Assembly: GCA_947589525.1 (NCBI GenBank) | Contig: CANQAW010000034.1 | Coordinates: forward strand, 1-12,114 | DNA length: 12,114 nt | Direction: 5' to 3' | Source of the DNA: Candidatus Gastranaerophilales bacterium | Lineage (GTDB): Bacteria; Cyanobacteriota; Vampirovibrionia; Gastranaerophilales; Gastranaerophilaceae | Shown here: positions 8,250-12,114 of the stretch, piece after piece | Layout: each line of letters begins with the position of its first letter | Position numbering within the stretch: the first letter of the stretch is position 1 | Translations under genes and position numbers: made by a program | Notes under the pieces: generated by a model | What the model saw: only the letters and a program-made list of their open reading frames with translations | The model's database searches: none | What the model was told of the DNA's origin: nothing

Positions 8250-8268
8250 TTATTAATTGAGTTAATAA
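8250..8268. repeat. Short inverted repeat in the rmlD leader
   Basis: TTATTAA (8250-8256) and TTAATAA (8262-8268) form a 7-bp perfect dyad around TTGAG. It overlaps the edge of the rmlD ribosome site (8247-8251) and lies in the predicted leader. It could be an operator half-site pair or a small RNA hairpin, but all seven pairs are A/T and chance is a reasonable explanation. Confidence 0.35.
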
Positions 8269-8287
8269 ATTACTCTATATATGATTT

Positions 8288-8316
8288 TTTATATCACTTA
8301 GTTATGCTAAAATCAA
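8288..8316 (-). promoter_or_regulatory. rmlD-manC promoter
   Basis: On the minus strand, TTGATT (8316-8311) matches four of six -35 bases. After a 17-base spacer comes TATAAA (8293-8288), preceded by an extended -10 TG (8296-8295). The start would fall near 8281, giving a leader of about 47 bases. This is the best sigma-70-type match in the window. Confidence 0.65.
8305..8313 (+). promoter_or_regulatory. Extended -10 promoter of the solute-binding protein gene
   Basis: TGCTAAAAT (8305-8313) is an extended -10 element (TG-n-TAAAAT) with only a T-run at the -35 position (8285-8290). The predicted start, about seven bases downstream, falls at about 8320-8321, on the ATG itself, so the mRNA would be leaderless or nearly so. 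The element overlaps the -35 of the divergent rmlD promoter. Confidence 0.55.
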
Positions 8317-8320
8317 TAAT

Positions 8321-10174
8321 ATGAAAAATATCCCTTACAAAATCTTAATATTAATTGTTTCTTTTACAATAATTCTTTTATGTGCCAAGGGCGTTTTTAA
8401 AAAAGACTACGGTTATGATATTGAACAGCCTTCAAATCGGGAAGAAATTTTGCTTGCAAATTCCGATTTTGACTATCCCGTAAATAAAACGATTAACGGA
8501 GTTGATTATCTTCAATCCCAACTGCCCGTTGGAAAATTCGGAGGAGATTATACGGATACAATAATAGGAGAAGTAAAAACTTTCAACCCTTATAACGCAA
8601 ATGATGCTACAAGCGCACAATTAAGCGAAATAATGTATGACGGATTAACTCAAACAAATGTTTTAACGGGAAAGGTCGTTCCTAAATTAGCTAAAAGTTT
8701 TGAAATAAAAGATAAAAAAACATATATTGTTCATCTGAGAAAAGGCATAAAGTGGTCAGACGGTGTCGAAATAACATCAAAAGATGTTTATTATACGTAT
8801 AACACAATAATTTTCAAAGGCTTCGGAGACGGAAGCGCAAGAGACGTCATAAAAATAGACGATAAACTCCCGACAGTCGAAATTATAGATAAATATACCG
8901 TAAAATTTACGACTCCCAAACCCTTTGCTCCGTTTATCCGAAATTTAAGCGCTTCAATTATGCCCGAACACATCTTCAAGCAAGCAACAGATAAAGGAAA
9001 TCAGTATTTCTTAACTTTTCAGGGAGTAGACGTTAATCCTGATGAACTTGTAACATCGGGTGCTTTCAGATTAAAAAGTTATGTTCCTTCTCAAAGAATA
9101 ATTTTTGAAAAAAATCCGAATTATTATCTTATCAACAAGGAAAATAAACATCTTCCATATTTAGACAGGTTAATTTATCTTATTTCTTCCGATACAAACA
9201 ATCAAACTTTAAAATTTGAATCCGGAGAAACGGATGTTTTGTCAATTAACGGAAACTTATTGGACAGATACAGAGAGCTTAAAAAGCATTCCGATTTTGA
9301 TTTATATAATATGGGCACTTCAACGGATACAACATTTGTCGTGTTTAACTTGAATAACAGAAAAAACAAAGAGGGAAAATATTATGTAAACCCTATAAAA
9401 CAAAGCTGGTTTCAGGATAAAAATTTCAGAAGCGCAATAGATTGGGCAATTGACAGACAAAATTTAGTTTTAAATATTTTCTCCGGACTTGCAAGCCCTT
9501 TATATAGCGCCGAATCCCTTAACAGTTTGTTTTTAAATAAAAAAGTGGCAAAAGGTCACAAAAAAGATTTAAATTACGCTTATTCCCTCTTGCAAAAAAG
9601 CGGATTTTATAAAAAAGACGGCATTTTGTATGATAAAAAAGGAAATAAAGTAGAATTTGAACTCTTAACAAACGCAGGCAACACCCAAAGAGAGGCGGCG
9701 GGAGTTTCAATTAAACAAGACCTTGAACAACTCGGAATGAAGATTAATTTTAAAGCAATAGATTTTAACAGTCTGGTTAACAAAACCGTTAACTCTCTTG
9801 ATTTTGACTGCATTATAATTGCCCTTACTTCAAATATTTTAGAACCAAACTCGGGTTATAACGTATGGACGATAAACGGAGCTTTGCATTTATTTAATAA
9901 AAGAACGGCAAACGACTTAAAAGGAAGCGACAAAATTTATCCTTTTGAAAAAGAATTAGAGGAGATATTTAAAAAAGGCGCTGTTGAGCTTGATTTCAAT
10001 AAAAGGAAAAAAATATACGATAAATATCAAGAAATTATAAGCGAGCAAAATCCTCTTGTATACCTATATGCCCCGATTAACATAAGCGCAATAAGAACAA
10101 AATTCAAAAACATTTATCCGAGCAAATTGGGCGGTTTAATATATGATTTGGCGCAAGTTTATAAGGATGACTAA
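8321..10174 (+). CDS. Family 5 extracellular solute-binding protein (oligopeptide/dipeptide ABC transporter type)
   Basis: These proteins capture peptides, or sometimes nickel or oligosaccharides, outside the inner membrane and deliver them to an ABC permease. The 617-residue protein starts with a basic end and hydrophobic segment (about residues 4-20, KILILIVSFTIILLC). C21 could be a lipid-attachment site, but Leu at -1 is not a standard lipobox, so it may instead be a membrane-anchored or cleaved form. Family 5 signatures follow: a domain start around FNPYNANDATSAQ, HLRKGIKWSDG with TSKDVYYTYN, a TSGAFRLKSY block with FEKNPNYY, the AIDWAIDR helix and the C-terminal LGMKINFKAIDF fold. The start is the only Met that retains the signal segment; there is no Shine-Dalgarno sequence upstream. 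No permease or ATPase gene is adjacent, so the ligand cannot be inferred. Its stop overlaps the neighbouring GH13 stop by four bases. Confidence 0.92.
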   Translation: MKNIPYKILILIVSFTIILLCAKGVFKKDYGYDIEQPSNREEILLANSDFDYPVNKTINGVDYLQSQLPVGKFGGDYTDTIIGEVKTFNPYNANDATSAQLSEIMYDGLTQTNVLTGKVVPKLAKSFEIKDKKTYIVHLRKGIKWSDGVEITSKDVYYTYNTIIFKGFGDGSARDVIKIDDKLPTVEIIDKYTVKFTTPKPFAPFIRNLSASIMPEHIFKQATDKGNQYFLTFQGVDVNPDELVTSGAFRLKSYVPSQRIIFEKNPNYYLINKENKHLPYLDRLIYLISSDTNNQTLKFESGETDVLSINGNLLDRYRELKKHSDFDLYNMGTSTDTTFVVFNLNNRKNKEGKYYVNPIKQSWFQDKNFRSAIDWAIDRQNLVLNIFSGLASPLYSAESLNSLFLNKKVAKGHKKDLNYAYSLLQKSGFYKKDGILYDKKGNKVEFELLTNAGNTQREAAGVSIKQDLEQLGMKINFKAIDFNSLVNKTVNSLDFDCIIIALTSNILEPNSGYNVWTINGALHLFNKRTANDLKGSDKIYPFEKELEEIFKKGAVELDFNKRKKIYDKYQEIISEQNPLVYLYAPINISAIRTKFKNIYPSKLGGLIYDLAQVYKDD

Positions 10175-12114
10175 GAAATTTTTCTAAATACGCATACGGA
10201 TTTACTTGAAAGATTAATAGGATAGAGTTTCTGCCCGTCGCTGTCTATGAAGCTGTTCACAAGACCCGAACCGTTATATTTTAAATCGTCCGTATTTAAA
10301 ATTTCTGCCCATTTGCCCTTGGGAAAACGTATATAGTATTCATCGGCATCATCTCTTGGAAATTTCATATCGGAAAAATTAATAACAGCGTATATGTTAT
10401 TCTTTTCTTTTTTATCTTCAAGGTGCAGTGAAATAACTTGCGAGCCGGTATGTTTTACCGTATCCTGCTCTACTAACTTTCCTTGGGTCAAAGCGGAATT
10501 TTGCGCACTTAATTTGTTTAAATCCATAATCAGATTTCTACAGCCGTCATTATATACGGAGTTATAATTTTTATTATCAATCATAGACTCTCTGTAAGCA
10601 CTTTCCCCGTTCTTGTAGCCTTTTTCCGTATATAAATATGTTTCATCTTTTACGGATTCAAACTGCCTGAAAAATCTGAAGGGAACAAGGCTCATTTCTT
10701 CGTCGCCCTGAAATACCATCTTAGGACCTTTTTGAAGATAAGTTATTGCTTGCGCCATTTTATATGCGCTAAAAGCTCTGTTAAAAGCTATTTTGATTTT
10801 TCTCGGAGTTATATCCGCACTTCGGGAAATACCTAACGGCATTAAAACTTCACGATACAAAAAGTATTCATCATTGTTTATCAAATATTTATCAAGTCCG
10901 CCCGAAATATATGCCGTTGCAATCTTTTCCGCCGTTAATTGAGCTTTCTGGAAAGTAACGTTTTGTCTTGCCTGATTATAATCATATCCTTTAAGCTTGG
11001 ATAGTTCTTTTGCTCTTTTTTCATCTGAAGCATCCAAAATAATGTATTCGTTTAAGTGAAGCATGGGAACAATTAATTTTGAAATAAGCCTCGTACCTTC
11101 AAAATTTCCGATTTCATCATGACTCATAACATATTTAACTCGGTCCTGCCCTTGAATGCAAGCGCTCAAGAATTTATCCAAATCAATATTTCCGTATAAA
11201 TTATCTTTTAAAACATGAAAATAATTAAAATCCCATTCGGAATCAAAACCCAGCCTTGCAAGATTGGTACGGTTTTGCGAAATAGACTCAATAGCACTGT
11301 TATGAGACGCTTCGCTCATATTATATCCGTACTCATAAGGTTTTAATTTCTGCATAATTCTTAAATCGTGTGACAAATTATAATCCGGCCAATAATTTTC
11401 ACCGTCGGAATTAACACTATCCCTTGCATCTTCGGCAATTAAAAAGGCTTGCGGGTTATGATAATTAATCTCTGCGCAAATTTGTTTAATTGTGGCATCG
11501 GAATTCATGTATTTTGTCATATCAAATCTTATGCCGTCGCAATGGTAATTATTAAGCCAATTTAATGCGGAATTTACCATAAAATCACGAACGTAAGCCG
11601 AATTTGCGCCTTCAAAATTGTAAGCATCTCCAAAATCATTAGGCCCTTTCAGATAAGGTCCCGTTTTACCTAATTGAGAACCGTCAGGCCCATGATGATT
11701 AGGCACCATATCAATAATAACATTCAGCCCTTTTTGATGAGCAATATCGACAAGCTTTTTAAATTCATCCGGCCCGCCCAAAAACTTTGAAACGGCTAAT
11801 TTATCAACACCGTCATAGCCCCAGTTGTAGGAATAAGTATTTTCAACAGGCATTATTTCTATTGCGTTAAATCCGCTGTTTTTTATTTGATTAAGCTTGC
11901 CTATAACTCCGTTAAAATCTGCGGTTTTAGAAAAAGTCGCAACGTTAAGCTCGTAAATTCTGGCATCGTTTAATGAAGAAAAATTATCCTTTTTTGAAGC
12001 ATTTCTGACAATTCTTGAAGGATTATTCCGCCAGCTTTCATCATTCCATTTATACTTGGATTGGTCGTATATTACCGATTTATCCAGCAGTTGATTTTGC
12101 TTGAAAGAATACGG
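10171..12114 (-). CDS. GH13 alpha-glucan enzyme, TreZ/GlgB-like, 5' partial
   Basis: The frame stays open to the window edge, 87 codons beyond the internal Met at 11853, so at least 647 residues exist and the N-terminus (probably a beta-sandwich domain) is missing. Upstream of that Met, ARIYELNVATF and NAIEIMPVE match the start of the barrel in TreZ and branching enzymes. Numbered from that Met, NWGYDGVD (10-17) and IIDMVPNHHGPDG (46-58) follow. The catalytic set is intact: nucleophile D111 in GIRFD, acid/base E141 in IAED, and D246 in SHDEIGN. GFDSEWDFNYFH (202-213) resembles the TreZ GLDAQWSDDFHH block. KMVFQGDEE (378-386) closes the barrel, and a beta-sandwich C-terminal domain (ILNTDDLKYNGSG) resembles branching enzyme. 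About 90 extra, mostly helical-looking residues sit between SHDEIGN and KMVFQGDEE. It likely hydrolyses or transfers alpha-1,4-glucan (trehalose or glycogen metabolism). Which reaction is not settled, so no gene symbol is given. Confidence 0.87.
   Translation of the reverse strand, partial: PYSFKQNQLLDKSVIYDQSKYKWNDESWRNNPSRIVRNASKKDNFSSLNDARIYELNVATFSKTADFNGVIGKLNQIKNSGFNAIEIMPVENTYSYNWGYDGVDKLAVSKFLGGPDEFKKLVDIAHQKGLNVIIDMVPNHHGPDGSQLGKTGPYLKGPNDFGDAYNFEGANSAYVRDFMVNSALNWLNNYHCDGIRFDMTKYMNSDATIKQICAEINYHNPQAFLIAEDARDSVNSDGENYWPDYNLSHDLRIMQKLKPYEYGYNMSEASHNSAIESISQNRTNLARLGFDSEWDFNYFHVLKDNLYGNIDLDKFLSACIQGQDRVKYVMSHDEIGNFEGTRLISKLIVPMLHLNEYIILDASDEKRAKELSKLKGYDYNQARQNVTFQKAQLTAEKIATAYISGGLDKYLINNDEYFLYREVLMPLGISRSADITPRKIKIAFNRAFSAYKMAQAITYLQKGPKMVFQGDEEMSLVPFRFFRQFESVKDETYLYTEKGYKNGESAYRESMIDNKNYNSVYNDGCRNLIMDLNKLSAQNSALTQGKLVEQDTVKHTGSQVISLHLEDKKEKNNIYAVINFSDMKFPRDDADEYYIRFPKGKWAEILNTDDLKYNGSGLVNSFIDSDGQKLYPINLSSKSVCVFRKIS

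Noticed and set aside
8001..8324. 107-codon plus-strand frame opposite rmlD, ending ATGA over the solute-binding protein start
   Set aside because: It is antisense to conserved rmlD motifs, and no ribosome site or recognisable domain is visible. The short ATG at 8304 within it gives only six codons.
10174..10186. AGAAA/TTTCT mini-dyad just after the solute-binding protein stop
   Set aside because: Five A/T-rich pairs with a 2-base gap are not a credible terminator in such AT-rich DNA.

Overview
This window is an AT-rich stretch of bacterial chromosome, packed almost end to end with housekeeping and envelope genes. The best clue to the organism is the first gene. Its RNA polymerase beta' C-terminal half has cyanobacterial hallmarks (MMAFSGARGN, ISSYGARKGLVDTAL) and a trigger loop interrupted by an insert of about 640 residues, as in cyanobacterial RpoC2. 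Combined with the low GC, this suggests a non-photosynthetic cyanobacterial relative (Melainabacteria/Vampirovibrionia, perhaps Gastranaerophilales). That lineage call is inference; no photosynthesis gene or rRNA is in view.

Layout: (1) 1-3512, + strand, the 3' part of rpoC2, closed by a clear intrinsic terminator at 3516-3544. (2) 3640-5964, + strand, a divergent MutS-family mismatch repair ATPase with its own promoter and a long inverted repeat inside its first codons. (3) 8233 down to 5961, - strand, two nucleotide-sugar genes: an RmlD-like dTDP-4-dehydrorhamnose reductase, then a bifunctional mannose-1-phosphate guanylyltransferase/mannose-6-phosphate isomerase (ManC). (4) 8321-10174, + strand, a family 5 (oligopeptide-type) solute-binding protein with an N-terminal signal segment, transcribed divergently from rmlD out of an 87-base gap. 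(5) 12114 down to 10171, - strand, a GH13 alpha-glucan enzyme of TreZ/GlgB type whose N-terminus lies beyond the window.

The genes do not form one pathway. RmlD and ManC plausibly supply activated rhamnose and mannose for surface polysaccharide. The solute-binding protein is an orphan with no permease or ATPase next to it. The GH13 enzyme belongs to storage glucan or trehalose metabolism. Both convergent gene pairs (mutS/manC and the solute-binding protein/GH13) overlap by exactly four bases at their stop codons, so no terminator fits between them. No gap without a gene exceeds 130 bases; no RNA gene, mobile element or CRISPR array was seen.

I did not find a convincing new multi-gene system. 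The items most worth a second look are the perfect 18-bp inverted repeat within the start of mutS, the altered ATPase signature of that MutS, the interleaved divergent promoters with a likely leaderless transcript, and an insertion of about 90 residues in the GH13 catalytic domain.
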